Counted from the first letter of the stretch, positions 37,141-48,865 are shown. The stretch: DNA of 64,000 bases from Oenanthe sinensis (GCA_028671895.1 CM053806.1:19417001-19481000); one strand, 5' to 3'. The notes: a model not told the origin generated them from the letters alone. Program-made: numbers and translations.

Positions 37141-37200
37141 TTCTAAGAAAAAAAATTCTACATAGAAATGTTCTACATAGACTCTATCTAGAACATCAAG

Positions 37201-38640
37201 TAGAAATTCTACATAGAAATGTTCTACTTAGGCTCTATCTAGAACATTAAGTAGAACTTCTGACTTAGAAAATATTTCTAACTCCAGAATTTCTACTTAG
37301 GTTCCATCTAGAACATTAAGTAGAATTTCTACATAGAAATGTTCTACTTAGGCTCTATCTAGAACATTAAGTAGAACTTCTGACTTAGAAAATATTTCTA
37401 ACTCCAGAATTTCTACTTAGGTTCTATCTAGAACTTTAAGTAGAATTTCTACATAGAAATGTTCTACTTAGGCTCTATGTAGAACATTAAGTAGAACTTC
37501 TGACTTAGAAAATATTTCTAACTCCAGAATTTCTACTTAGGTTCTATCTAGAACATTAAGTAGAATTTCTACATAGAAATATTCTACTTAGGCTCTATGT
37601 AGAACATTAAGTAGAACTTCTGACTTAGAAAATATTTCTAACTCCAGAATTTCTACTTAGGTTCTATCTAGAACATTAAGTAGAATTTCTACATAGAAAT
37701 GTTCTACTTAGGCTCTATGTAGAACATTAAGTAGAACTTCTGACTTAGAAAATATTTCTAACTCCAGAATTTCTACTTAGGTTCTATGTAGAACATTAAG
37801 TAGAATTTCTACATAGAAATGTTCTACTTAGGCTCTATGTAGAACATTAAGTAGAACTTCTGACTTAGAAAATATTTCTAACTCCAGAATTTCTACTTAG
37901 GTTCTATCTAGAACATTAAGTAGAATTTCTACATAGAAATGTTCTACTTAGGCTCTATGTAGAACATTAAGTAGAACTTCTGACTTAGAAAATATTTCTA
38001 ACTCCAGAATTTCTACTTAGGTTCTATCTAGAACTTTAAGTAGAATTTCTACATAGAAATGTTCTACTTAGGCTCTATGTAGAACATTAAGTAGAACTTC
38101 TGACTTAGAAAATATTTCTAACTCCAGAATTTCTACTTAGGTTCTATCTAGAACATTAAGTAGAATTTCTACATAGAAATATTCTACTTAGGCTCTATGT
38201 AGAACATTAAGTAGAACTTCTGACTTAGAAAATATTTCTAACTCCAAAATTTCTACTTAGGTTCTATCTAGAACATTAAGTAGAATTTCTACATAGAAAT
38301 GTTCTACTTAGGCTCTATGTAGAACATTAAGTAGAACTTCTGACTTAGAAAATATTTCTAACTCCAGAATTTCTACTTAGGTTCTATCTAGAACATTAAG
38401 TAGAATTTCTACATAGAAATGTTCTACTTAGGCTCTATGTAGAACATTAAGTAGAACTTCTGACTTAGAAAATATTTCTAACTCCAGAATTTCTACTTAG
38501 GTTCTATCTAGAACATTAAGTAGAATTTCTACATAGAAATGTTCTACTTAGGCTCTATGTAGAACATTAAGTAGAACTTCTGACATAGAAAATATTTCTA
38601 ACTCCAGAATTTCAACTTAGGTTCTATCTAGAACATTAAG
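37201..38640. repeat. Array of 12 tandem 120-bp repeats with internal hairpins
   Basis: Exactly twelve units of 120 bases, almost identical, differing at a few positions such as ctatcta/ctatgta, gaacatt/gaacttt and one gacatag. A partial leading copy starts at about 37150 and diverged copies trail to about 38745. Each unit contains dyads: GTTCTACTTA with TAAGTAGAAC, TTCTACTTA with TAAGTAGAA around a GTTCTA/TAGAAC core, and ATTTCTA-CA-TAGAAAT. It lies about 210 bases from the LARD primer binding site, in what would be the 5' leader of the RNA. It is not a CRISPR: there are no unique spacers. Confidence 0.97.
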
Positions 38641-38852
38641 TAGAATATTCGAGATAATGTTCGAGTTAGACACTATCTCGAACATCAAGTCGAATTTCTA
38701 CATAGAAATGTTCTACTTGGCTATCTAGAACATTTTGTACTTAGAAAAATTCCGGGCTTCAAAAAAAATTCTGGATGCCCAGTGAACCAATTGTACCCTC
38801 TTTAATCTCAAAAATAAAACTAGATCCAATCGATTTGTATGTCAATCGAGTA

Positions 38853-38864
38853 GCTCTGATACCA
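38853..38864 (-). promoter_or_regulatory. Primer binding site of the LARD (initiator-Met type)
   Basis: The minus strand reads TGGTATCAGAGC two bases after the LTR end, a full 12-base match to the usual plant initiator-Met tRNA primer site. It fixes the element's orientation as minus. Confidence 0.93.
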
Positions 38865-38866
38865 AT

Positions 38867-40326
38867 TGTTAGGTCCTGGAGATCGTAGAGGGGGGGTGAA
38901 TACGATTCCCAAATAAAAATCTGACTTTTATTTATTTTTGGGACAACATAAAAATTACTTTGGTTCAAACCCAGGTACTGTTCATCATCTTCTTCAACCT
39001 CAAGAACACCATTAAAATAACCAAGATAATGAACGGTAAATCATCCAAAACACACAACACAACAAGATCCAAGAATATAACTTTATATTCATTAAAGTGG
39101 GGTAGATGCTACAACAAGTTCAAGAACAAAAGCTCAAGAACACAACAAAGAAATGATTTTTGGCTCCTCTAAAAATATTACAAATTCTAGATCTAGAAGA
39201 CAAAAATCAAACCTATCTTCTAAACAAGATTTAGCAATGTTTACAATAGAAGAATAGATGAGTGGTGAAACAAAGAAATTCATGGCCCCATAATATTCAA
39301 GATATGGAGTATGGCCATGGGGAGAGAGAAAATAATTTTCTCTCTCTCTCTCTCCCCATTTTTTCTCTTCCGAATTATCTCCTAAGATGATGACTTGTGT
39401 TTCTTCTTTATATATTGAAAAAGGTGTTACTTTTTGTTTTTCCACCTTTTACTTTTGTCCACTCAAATCATATCTTCAAAGTCATGTGCCAAGCATGCCT
39501 TTGGAAATATTTAATGTAAAAGTAATATTTAAATAAATATATATAATATAAATAAAGAATGTCTTTATTTATAAAATATATAAATAATTAAATAAATACT
39601 TTTTTTAAATTAAATTAAATATTTCCATTCCACTCTTCAATTTGTGTAGACTTCCTTATCCAAATACTTGGCCCCGTATACGTGACTCCACCACGTCCAA
39701 GTATTTGGCCTTCTAATCTGTGAAGCTTTAGTAAGATCCAATCAGGTTGTGCCGTCTGTCTCTTATCCATTAGGCTGACATTTCTCCAACACTGATTTAC
39801 CACCTTTGTTGATCCTCCACTTGACTCAAGAAAACCAACAACTTTAGAATGATTAAAATCATATTAACCGACGAGAGCTTGCCTCCAATGTCCTGACACT
39901 TGATGCAACGGTCTGGTTCATAAGTGACTAGTCTTGATAGGGGCTCTTGATTCCGAACATGATTCCACATTCTTCTTTGCAAACCTTACTTGTTGCTTCG
40001 ATTGTAATGCACTAAAATCGTTATAGACTAAGACAATCTTCTGTAGCTTCCACATCCTTGAATAGATGTCAACATCTTTTATTCTTCACTGAGGCATGAA
40101 CATGTTAATGAACTTCTTCCAGTGAGCTTCAAGTCTGTAGATGATCCTTTGATACTTTGTCTTAACTGAACTCTGTGATCCAAGATTTCTGTGCACCTGC
40201 ATATTATTACATGTCCTGTTCTATTGTTGAGTTATCATCAACCATTACATAGAGATTACATTTAGCATTCCTAGTACACATGAAAGTGCAGTGAGTTACT
40301 TCCCTTCACTCCTATCTCCCCTTTCA
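38867..40326 (-). repeat. Upstream (5') LTR of the LARD
   Basis: 1460 bases, about 99.5 % identical to 27008-28466. The TATA-like motif is near 39406-39416. It is followed on the right by the duplication ACTTG at 40327-40331. Confidence 0.95.
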
Positions 40327-40331
40327 ACTTG

Positions 40332-41668
40332 TTATCTCCAATAGTTACTCATCTTTCTTTCTTAAGTTTGAGGCTGATAAATTGTGATTTATCTCCACAG
40401 ATGTGCCTAGTGCATCCGCTATCAATGATCCATTGTTTTGACTTGATCTTTGCCGCAAGACACATCTACAAAACAAACAAAATCAAAACTCAATATTTTG
40501 GTATCCAAATAGGGTTGGGTCTAGATTGGTCAATAGCAAGCATCTAATAAGAATGTAAATCAGATTTCTTGATCCACTGTTGGACCACATTTGAAACTGG
40601 TTTCTTATAATTCTGCTTTCTGCTAGATCCATTCTGGTAGGTTGTTTTGTTATTCTGGTAAGCTGTTTTGCTCTTCTGGTAAACTGGCTTGTTGACAGTT
40701 TTATTCTGGTAGGCTGTTTTGAAGATGTGAACTTTGCAATTCTGAGTTAAGTGGCCTTTTCTTCCACAATTGTTGCATTTGTTCCAGGGCATAGCATATT
40801 TATTTGGCTTGCCTTTCCTACCTTTATAATTAAGAGCTTTATCCTTCTTGTTGAAGTTAAGACCAACTCCTTCTCTTTGTAAAGGTACATTTATGCTTTT
40901 CATCATAAACTTGAGACCATCTCTCCTTGATTAAATGTTCGCATTCCCTTTCTGAGCTTTACAACTTCTGATTCCATAGATTGAATCTTTTCAGTAGGCT
41001 ATGAGGTTGTAGTGGTAGGCTGAGATGCTTCTGGTTCAATAGGTTTCTTGAGTTTGAACTTTTCTAGGCATGCATTTTTGGCTTCAATCACTTCCTTCAA
41101 TTCAGAGATTTCTTTACCAAAAGCTTGAGTCCTTTTGTGTAGCACTTTGTGAAGGCTTCAAGATGTTCTACTTTGCCATTCAACTCTTTGATTTCAGCCT
41201 CATTCTTTTCCTTTTCGGGTTCTTTATCTTCAAATAGAGTTTCCACTTTAGCCATCAACTTATGAACCATCTGTTTTAAGTAGGCATTTTTCTCAACTAG
41301 CTTGTTATTTTCTGATTTCATTGAGTTATATTCCTCTAGTGGAATATGTTTTGGTTTCTGCATGGTTAGTTGCTCCAAAACAATATTATCAGAATCAATA
41401 TGAAATTTAAATGAGTTTACCTCACTCTCATCATCCTCTGAATCACTTTCCACTAGCCCATCTTCAGTGTAATTAGGCATAGAATCATCATCTTCCAATC
41501 CAACCAAGGCAAGATTGACCATCTCCTCACTAGAGTCAGAGTCATCATCATCACTCTAGGTCAATAAGTCTTTTGATTACTTTCTTTTGTCCTTGAAATC
41601 AGCAGGCTGTTTTGCCTTAAGTTTGTAGCAGTCCTTCTTATAATGACCAGGCTTTCATTCCCCTTTAC
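40332..41668 (-). pseudogene. Copia gag C-terminal part and protease start (host of the LARD)
   Basis: Minus strand. A decayed zinc knuckle (KPGHYKKDCYKL) sits near 41640, then an acidic linker and a coiled-coil-like stretch (41522-41097, SDSEDDESEV, NNKLVEKNAYLKQMV). A clean CCHC knuckle CNNCGRKGHLTQNC follows near 40760, then YQNK-type repeats, then the protease signature WIIDSGCTRH near 40430. Reading resumes across the LARD at 27007 in the GAG-pre-integrase region. Stops and frameshifts are present. Confidence 0.8.
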
Positions 41669-42545
41669 CTTCTTTGGAAATAGAAAAGGAATATGGAAGA
41701 TCAATCAATGGAGCAACCATTGAGGAAAAAGAGAAAAATAGCTATGGCCAGGAAAAGGTCAAGTACTACTCAAGAAACAGTGGTTCAGGAAAACCTTCAA
41801 GGACAACAAGAAGAAATAAGGGAGGAGATAACAATTGAAGGTTATGATATGAAGGGAATATCAGTAATCAATGAAAAAGGACTAATTGGAGTAAGGACTC
41901 ATCCTGCTACTTCTAATCAAGAGGAATCTATGAGATTAGAGTATGAAAATGGAGTGAAGATCACCTATTCCATGAAAGTGATAATGAAGCAGAGTTAAAA
42001 TGTCTTAAAGACTATTATTCCTCTACTCAACAGAAAGTACAAACTCAACACAACAATTGCTCAGGAGATTCAACAGCAAATTTCAAGATTAAGAAGATCC
42101 AAGGCAGAAGCTGAACCTGATTCACCTCTAAAGCTATGGAAGTCACAGGTCAAAAAGGTGGTGTTGGAGCCAAAGTATGCTATGATTTTTACAGATGTGG
42201 AGGGCAACACAAAGTTCTTTGATATCTGCAAATATCTGGACAAAATCACAGATGAAGAAATACACTACCTAATGAGGCAGCTTGGAGAAACTGACAGGGA
42301 TGAAGCAATTTTGAGGAGTTCTTTCATGAGGTAGCTAAAGGAGAATGCTGAGAAGAGAAGGAAGAGGAGTTAATTAAATCATGAAGACATTGAAGCTATT
42401 TGCAGGAGTTATCTATCAATTTGGTATTTTCAAAATTAATGTGCTAATTAAATTTCTTGATTCTATCTGAATGTTTTTTTATGGGTTTTGTTATCATCAA
42501 GTAGATTTATGTCTGTTCATATCAAAAACACAAATATGGGGAGAT
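41669..42545 (+). mobile_element. 3' internal remnant of a plus-strand LTR element
   Basis: Inserted in the Copia gag. A 101-codon frame (41693-41998; RKKRKIAMARKR, then a Glu-rich part) and a following frame with KLWKSQVKKVVLEPKYAMIF and DKITDEEIHYLMRQLGETDR look like decayed coding sequence that I cannot assign. It ends in the polypurine tract AATATGGGGAGAT (42533-42545) right before an LTR. The left boundary is estimated from where gag coding resumes; no left LTR is present, so the element is truncated. Confidence 0.55.
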
Positions 42546-43650
42546 TGTTAGGAATCTACATGTAATTTGATGATAACATTAATCTTAGAATCATAGAAAT
42601 TTTTTTTATGTAACTGATCAATTGATATGAAATTTATAAATATCAATTGATCAGGAAACCATTTATCAGTTGAAATGTTATATGAGTCAATTGATAATTT
42701 GAACTGTAGCATAGGTGTACTTAATCTATTTTAATCGATAAGGTGTAAATTAATTGATATTATTCTTATCAATTGATATTAGAGTCGATTGATATAGATC
42801 ATCAATTGATGTGTAAATTAAACTGTCAAATTGTAATTATTTGAAGACAGGAAATTGCACAAGTGAAGGATGATCAATTGATATTGAAGCCTCAACAGAT
42901 GAGAGATAAATTGAAGAAGCCAAGTCAGAAATTGAAGACCATCAACTGATGAGAAGACCCATCGATTAATATATATCGATCGATGTCATTTATCAGTTGA
43001 TAAGGCATTCCTTATCAATTGATGGATGTAAAGATCAATCGATGATGGATTAAAGAATGAATCAATTGATATGCTTAACAGAAAATTATTAATTGATTGT
43101 GACAACACAGAAAGTCTATCAGTTGTAGATCCAGAGAACAAAAACACACCTATGGAAGACAGCCTAGGGTGGCTGTGGAGACTCAATCAGTAGCTGTCTT
43201 TCAAGTCTATTTTCCTAAAAAGGAAAAAGGAAAAAGAGAGACAGATAGAAACAATCCTAGAATAGGAATTGTAAAATACACTTGTAGTATATAAACAAGT
43301 GTAGTAGCATTTTTAGAAAAATTGAGAAGTTAGACAAAATTCCAACAATCAACTGATCAGCTTAAGAGCACATTGTAAGATCGGTTGATTCTTTCTAACT
43401 TTGTAAAAATGAAGCTAGGTTATCTTTAACCTAGGAACATTGAGCAAAAATATATATCTGATGGAAAAACTAATCCATCAGTAATTTTTAAATCTCTCCT
43501 TGTTCATTTTAATTTTCAGTTGTTTGTTCAAACATATTCTGTTAATCCATCAAACATCAAGAGAAAATATTAAAAGTCCTAAAAAGTTTTAATATTTGTA
43601 TTCAACCCCCCCCCCTTCTCCAAATATTGACATTGTTCTTAGGAATAACA
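42546..43650 (+). repeat. LTR (Copia-type) with a palindrome array
   Basis: 1105 bases, starting TGTTAGGAATC after a polypurine tract and ending GAATAACA. On its right the interrupted gag frame resumes. The left half holds at least seven exact ATCAATTGAT decamers and many one-mismatch relatives (42617-43130). Near the right end is a C-run (43607-43617) followed by the sequence 'ttctccaaatattg'. Confidence 0.75.
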
Positions 43651-44299
43651 AGAGTGTCCATGGTGTCAATGTTTGGTGAAGATTCCAAAGCGGTGACTTT
43701 TGGTTCATAAATTCATGGGACAACATTGATTATCTTCATGTTGATTTCTTCTTGAGGAATAGACTTTTCAAGCTGTTTTAGACTGTTCATGTTGATTTGA
43801 AATCTAGCTTGAGCTTCTCTAATTGTTTCACCATCTTTGAGCTTAAAATTGTCATACTCGTTCATTAGCTTGCTCAACTTGACTTTCTTCAGAGACTTTG
43901 AACCTTCATGACATTGTTCCAAAGTATCCCATATTTCTTTAGCAGATTTTCATGAAGAAACCTTAACACTTTCTAAGATGCTAAAACTAGTAATGATGGT
44001 GTTCTTCGTTGTGTTGTTCTAGTTCAGTTTCATAAGCTCATCTGAAGTGAGATTATCGATGTCTTTTTCTCCTTTTCCATCAATTTTCATGAACGTGAAA
44101 GGACCTTTTTCAATAACTCTCCATTCCATAGGCTCTCTTTCCAAGTGAGATCTCATTCGGCTTTTCCACAAGTTGTAGTTGTCAGACCCAAGTAGCAATG
44201 GTGGCCTGGAAGAAGAGTTTGTTGTTGGATACAGATCAACCATAGGATATATACTTTCCTGTTACAGAAAATGTCAGTATAACCTGCACTGATACTAAA
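43651..44299 (-). pseudogene. Copia gag N-terminal part (DUF4219/UBN2-type) and leader
   Basis: Minus strand. Frame 44243-44019 begins MVDLYPTTNSSSRPPLLLGSDNYNLW, and frame 43922-43713 has YDNFKLKDGETIREAQARF and EEINMKIINVV, ending in EPKVTALE. These are the two halves of a plant Copia gag with a stop and frameshift between. Upstream, the minus strand shows TAGTATCAGTGC two bases inside an LTR end, a 10-of-12 match to the initiator-Met primer site. This is the same element as the pieces at 40.3-41.7 kb and 25.6-27.0 kb. Confidence 0.8.
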
Positions 44300-45500
44300 T
44301 GTGAAAGCACCTAGAGGGGGTGAATAGGTGATTTAGCTAATTATATCCAATTTTAAATATTACCAACCAATTATAGCTGACTGTAATGTAAACAATCTAT
44401 TGTGCCTTAAATAAACTGGCTTACTATTTTCAATCTGTAAATAATTATAGCAAGCTAGAATGAATTATATCATGCTACAATGAATGCAATGCGTAAGAAC
44501 AGACAAAAACAATATGTAAAGGAGGCACACAATATTTAGACAGGTTCGACCCCTATGTCTAATGGTCTACGTCATGGTCCCTTACCAACCTAGTAAGAGA
44601 ATATATTATTAATCAATTATAAACCGATTACAATAGTAATAATATATCTCCCTATTCCCAATCACTACAGTGTCATGCTACAATCTCAACAATCCTGAGC
44701 AGACTAATTCCAGCTTGCTATTGTTCTCTGCCTTGCAATCCGTTCTTGAACCTTGAATTCCTCGAGTCTCACTCTTGAATCCTTCTGTTCCTTGAACCCT
44801 TTGCCTTGTAGAAACAATATAACTGAATCCAAAAGTTCCCTTGTTCTATCACCTAGAACCCTTGCCACTTAGTGATTACAAATACACTTTGAACGATACA
44901 ATGAATGAAAGTGTTTACAACTCAAACTATATTTTCTAAATATTAAATCTCCAATATAGAACTAAGCTCAGATTTAGAGAAAGATGAATAAAGCTTTTAG
45001 AATATGAGTTGCAGAGTATTAGAACAGTAGTCACGAATGAAAGCTTTATTTAGTTTATATACACAAAGGTATACAACGGCTCTTTGAAATAAATCAGGAA
45101 ACAAAAGATTGTTAGGATCAGAAAATATTTCAAAGGCATAACCAAAGGAGCTGATATAAAATCGAATTTGAAATAAATCAGGAAACAAAAGATTGTTAGG
45201 ATCAGAAAATATTTCAAAGGCATAACCAAAGGAGCTGATATAAAATCGAATTTGAATTTTGAATTCTCCTTTGATTATTCATTCAATAGGAAAGTAGTTA
45301 TGGTTATAAAAGGTCAGTGAAATCAAATCAACTACTTCCTAAAGTTTTGTAAAACGTTTTAATAAAAGATTTGAGTTTAGAAATATATTAAAAACGTAAT
45401 ACTTAAGCGAATGTACAATTAAAATAATCCTACATAAGATATAATCTATTTCGCACAAACAGTTATAAGACTGCTCTCTATAGGACTCTGTTCCAGCTTG
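44300..45500 (-). repeat. LTR of the gag-bearing Copia element (outer boundary approximate)
   Basis: The plus strand begins TGTGAAAGCACCTAGAGGGG, a typical plant Copia LTR terminus read inward from the primer binding site. On the minus strand a TATA box (TGTATATAAAC) lies near 45052-45062, with a duplicated 84-bp block just upstream of it. The outer edge is not determined; no partner LTR is found in the window. Confidence 0.55.
45084..45251. repeat. Two tandem copies of an 84-bp block upstream of the LTR TATA box
   Basis: 'ttgaaataaatcaggaaac...' begins at 45084 and again at 45168. The two copies look identical. They lie about 25 bases upstream (minus strand) of the TATA-like motif, so they occupy the enhancer position of the LTR. 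Confidence 0.9.
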
Positions 45501-45559
45501 CTGTAATTAAGATAAGCATGTTGTTATGTTGATAACTATATATCTTACAAAACATTGCT

Positions 45560-47580
45560 ATTACTTAAAGTACAGCAGGCTACAATATATACACATGAGT
45601 ATTAACAGATATACATTCCTCTCAAGTAATTTAGCTTGCACAAATGTGTCATCATCAAAACTAGGAGGTTTACAATTTTCAATCTTTATTTTTGCGCCAA
45701 GTTTGTTGTCAAAGAAATAGTTGTTATCAGCTGCTCTTTGTGTTGTCACTTGAATGTGCTGTCATAGGCTTGAGCAATAGGCTTTGATGTTACTTTCGAC
45801 TTTCGAAACATGATGTACATGAACACTTCTGTGAACTTCTATCTCATGAATCTCTTTATTCTTTTTATACAAGACAATAACTTATCAAAAATTGCTATCA
45901 AATATTTGTGTTATATTAAACATACTATTTCAAGTGACTTTCTAATCATCCTTTAAGAATCTGGGCTTGGATGAAAAGAACACTTTGTTCAGCCTTTGTC
46001 TATCGATCTACCCAATTTTCTTCATCCTCCCTTAAATCAATTATTTTCTTTGCAATTTTGCTGAGTTCTCTTTCATATGGTAACGTTGAGTTGGTAGTCA
46101 TTCTTAGGATTCTTATGAGAAATTCAGAGTTGAAAGTCTTGAAATCCTCTATTCTAACTTCAACATTATCCATTGAGATTCTTAGTGCATTCAATGAGAC
46201 TTGATATTTGTATGAAGGACTTTTGCATTTAATTTCATTGAATTTACTAGCCTTACAATCTTTCTCAGCTTCTTCGATCTATTTCTTGAGTCTTTCAACG
46301 TCCCTCTTAATTTTGGCTGCTTCCTCATCTACCTTGCTTCTTCATCATAAAGTCATAGATATCTAGAGCTTTGTTTTTTAGATCAATCACTTTAGAATCA
46401 GTTACTTTGAGCAATTGGGCTTTGATTAGCTCTGCAATTTCAGACTCCTTCTTCACCATTACTCTTAGATCATCAAAGGAAATTGTGTCAGCTATGCCAA
46501 CTGAGCTGTAGAAGATAATTCTTTCAGGATCTCTGAGAAGACTCTTTTGGATTTTCTCATGTTCTATTTTTTTTCTTTTTCTTGCTTCTCCCTTGTGGCA
46601 ATGATTCCATGAATTAAAGGAATGAATCCTTGTTCCTCAGGGTAAGGATATTCAGATCACTGTTCCACAAGATTCAAAAGGAGATCAATGTTTTTGTCCT
46701 ATAGAGAATCCATACTCAAGAATTCTTTGACATTCACATCAACCTTGAACATTATACCATTAGGATTAAATGTGATTACTGACTCAGGCTCTTCAACTTC
46801 ACTTCCATCTAGAGGATGAGGCTTGAATGTATCAAGAAGTTCCAGAAATTTTCTAATTAACACCCCTATTAGGATTCTAGTTCTTACATCTAAACCCTTG
46901 ACTATGGTCAACATCTTCTTGATCATGAAGTAATTTTCTCCAACTAGACCATAACTCAATTCTTCAGTCATTCCATTAAAGTAGATGATTCTAACTTTAT
47001 TCAAAGTCCTGTAGTCAGACCACACAACAATTATATCAGAGATCAATTCTAATTTAGTTTCAGCTATATTGTTGATGGTAGGTCTCCTGACAGCTATGCA
47101 GTCTTCATCCACTTGACCAGATACAAGCTTACAGTGCCTCCTACTTGGTTTTCAACTTGAATGTGGCTTCTGTCTCTTAGCTCTTTCTGTTCTGCATTTC
47201 TTTGTGACAGTGATTCTTCTTGACAGTAATTCCTTCCTTATTTCTTCTGACAACATCTTTGAATTTTTTGTCAATTCCCCTCTAACAGTAGGTTCTTGAG
47301 TTTTGACACTATCATCCACCATATCACTCCTGACAACATCTTTCTTATCTGCCTCAAAACCAAGAATCACTTGCTTCAGTACTTTCCCTTCAACTTCATT
47401 TGTAAACACCTCATCATTTTCATCATCTCCATTCGCCTTATTCCCAGCTCCTGAATTTTCTTCATCATTTTTGTCACTTGGCTTTGAGCTACATGCACCT
47501 CCATCAGGCTTTTCATCCTCATCATCATTTCCACCTTGATCCCTCATTCCTAATCTCTGAGCCTTCTTTCTATAAAATTG
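45560..47580 (-). pseudogene. Degraded unrecognised ORF of a mobile element
   Basis: A series of minus-strand frames separated by stops: 47547-47152 (very acidic, DDEDEKPDGG, then Lys/Arg-rich), 47112-46699 (hydrophobic-charged mixture, VWSDYRTLNKVRIIYFNG), a coiled-coil-like stretch near 46300 (EEAAKIKRDVERLKK), and 46194-46000. This looks like one decayed protein of about 500 residues. I cannot name it. The context (between LTRs, same strand) suggests an extra ORF of an LTR element. Confidence 0.45.
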
Positions 47581-48465
47581 TTGGTGAGATTATGAATTTG
47601 TATAAACAGAAGTCGTGATAACTCAACAGTAGAACATGACAGGTAAATAATAATACGTCTATGCGGAAATCAGGAAGAAATGAAGACAAGGCAAATATAG
47701 TGAATCAATACATTAGAAGAAGTTTTGAAGTCTGCTACAGGTCACTGAAAGAAGTTCATTCATATATTCAAGCCTCAGTGAATAATAATGTGTAAGGGTT
47801 TCAGAACTGTTTAAGATTCAGTATAAAAGTGTTACAAGAAGATTTTAGTGTATTAGTATTGATTGAAAATAGGCAGTGTTCGAAGTATAGGAATCTAAAA
47901 GAATTGAAGACAGGGTAAAGACAAAGATTAAAGAAGACAGCTGCAGTCTTGAAGTTATACTCACTGAAAGAAGTTCGTTTATATGTCCAAGCGTTTGTGA
48001 AGAATATAGAATGAAGTATTCAAGATTTTGGTAATAATGAAGACGATATCGAAGTACCAAAAAAGATTCCAGTGAAAGTACAGTGTTTATTGACAGTCAG
48101 TGTTAGAAGCAATGAAAAAATCAAAGAATTAATCAACTGAAATAGAATAGAAGTCAAGAGAATTTAATTCAGTATTAGTCATTTGTGAACCAGATCAGGG
48201 CACTAAGCGTCAGTACAACAAGAAGAGAATTATCTTGATTCATCATGAAAATCATTTGATCAAGCAAGAGAGTGAAAACTAAGTGGTAAATACTTCAAGC
48301 ATTTCAAGAAATTGTTGAAGACAAGTATTACTACATTTGGTAGCTCTTGTACTCTTGGAGCAATGTAGTTGGCGTAACAAAAGTTATATTGGCGCAAAGA
48401 AACTTATGTATAAGTTTCTAAGTGCTTTGGTGGCTCTTATACTAGGCTCACTGTGTAGGAGGCTG
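47581..48465. other. Repeat-derived non-coding sequence
   Basis: Contains two related blocks ('tcactgaaagaagttcattcatatattcaagc' near 47750 and 'tcactgaaagaagttcgtttatatgtccaagc' near 47960) and the phrase 'tggctcttatact', which recurs in diverged form. Probably internal sequence of an LTR element. No gene seen. Confidence 0.4.
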
Positions 48466-48865
48466 TTATTTCCCTTAAGCACTAGTTTGTAGAAGGGGGG
48501 TTGAATACAAACTAAAGAATTATGAACAATTCTTACGGATTTTAGTTTGTATTGATTTAAATGTTTGAATATTTGGATAATAGAAACTAAGATATAAAAC
48601 TGAAGAATTAACTTTAAGAAAATTGAAGAACAAATCTTTTAAAATTACTAGTGGATTATTTTTCCACTAGTGAGATTTTGTTTTCAATTAACCTTGACGT
48701 TAAAACCAAGCTACTTACAAAGTGTGATATGAACTGAGAAAAAACACTACAAATATTTCCAACTCTCTATTGTGCTTTTCTTGAGTCCTGGATATCACTT
48801 CTACACTTTGCTACAATGAACTACTAAAATATATATATTGGTTCATTTCTAATTCTATTTTTTAT
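48466..48865 (+). repeat. LTR fragment related to the 42.5-43.7 kb LTR, opposite orientation
   Basis: Begins TGTTATTTCCCTTAAG and continues with 'gtagaaggggggttgaatacaaa' and a 'gtggatta-tttttccac' dyad. The reverse strand of the LTR at 42546-43650 shows the same order (TGTTATTCC, 'gagaaggggggggggttgaatacaaa', 'atggatta-tttttccat'). It appears truncated at about 48865 by the next LTR. Confidence 0.5.

Larger units (their letters stand above)
27008..40326 (-). mobile_element. Large retrotransposon derivative (LARD), complete, 13.3 kb
   Basis: Two LTRs (27008-28466 and 38867-40326) begin TGTTAGGTCC and end CTTTCA, differ by about seven substitutions and one indel, and are flanked by the perfect duplication ACTTG. 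On the minus strand the leading LTR is followed, after the spacer AT, by TGGTATCAGAGC (complement of the initiator-Met tRNA end). The far LTR is preceded by AAATAGGGGGAGAT. That PPT style is Copia-like. The 10.4-kb interior has no frame over about 105 codons and no gag, protease, integrase, reverse transcriptase or RNase H motif that I can find. The only protein-like trace is a short GETALDAANKD stretch near 31.18 kb. It probably moved with proteins supplied in trans. Near-identical LTRs mean recent insertion. Confidence 0.93.

Noticed and set aside
37201..38640. Regular repeat array that could suggest CRISPR or centromeric satellite
   Set aside because: There are no unique spacers, the unit is continuous, and it lies wholly inside a LARD with matching LTRs, so it is an element-internal tandem repeat.
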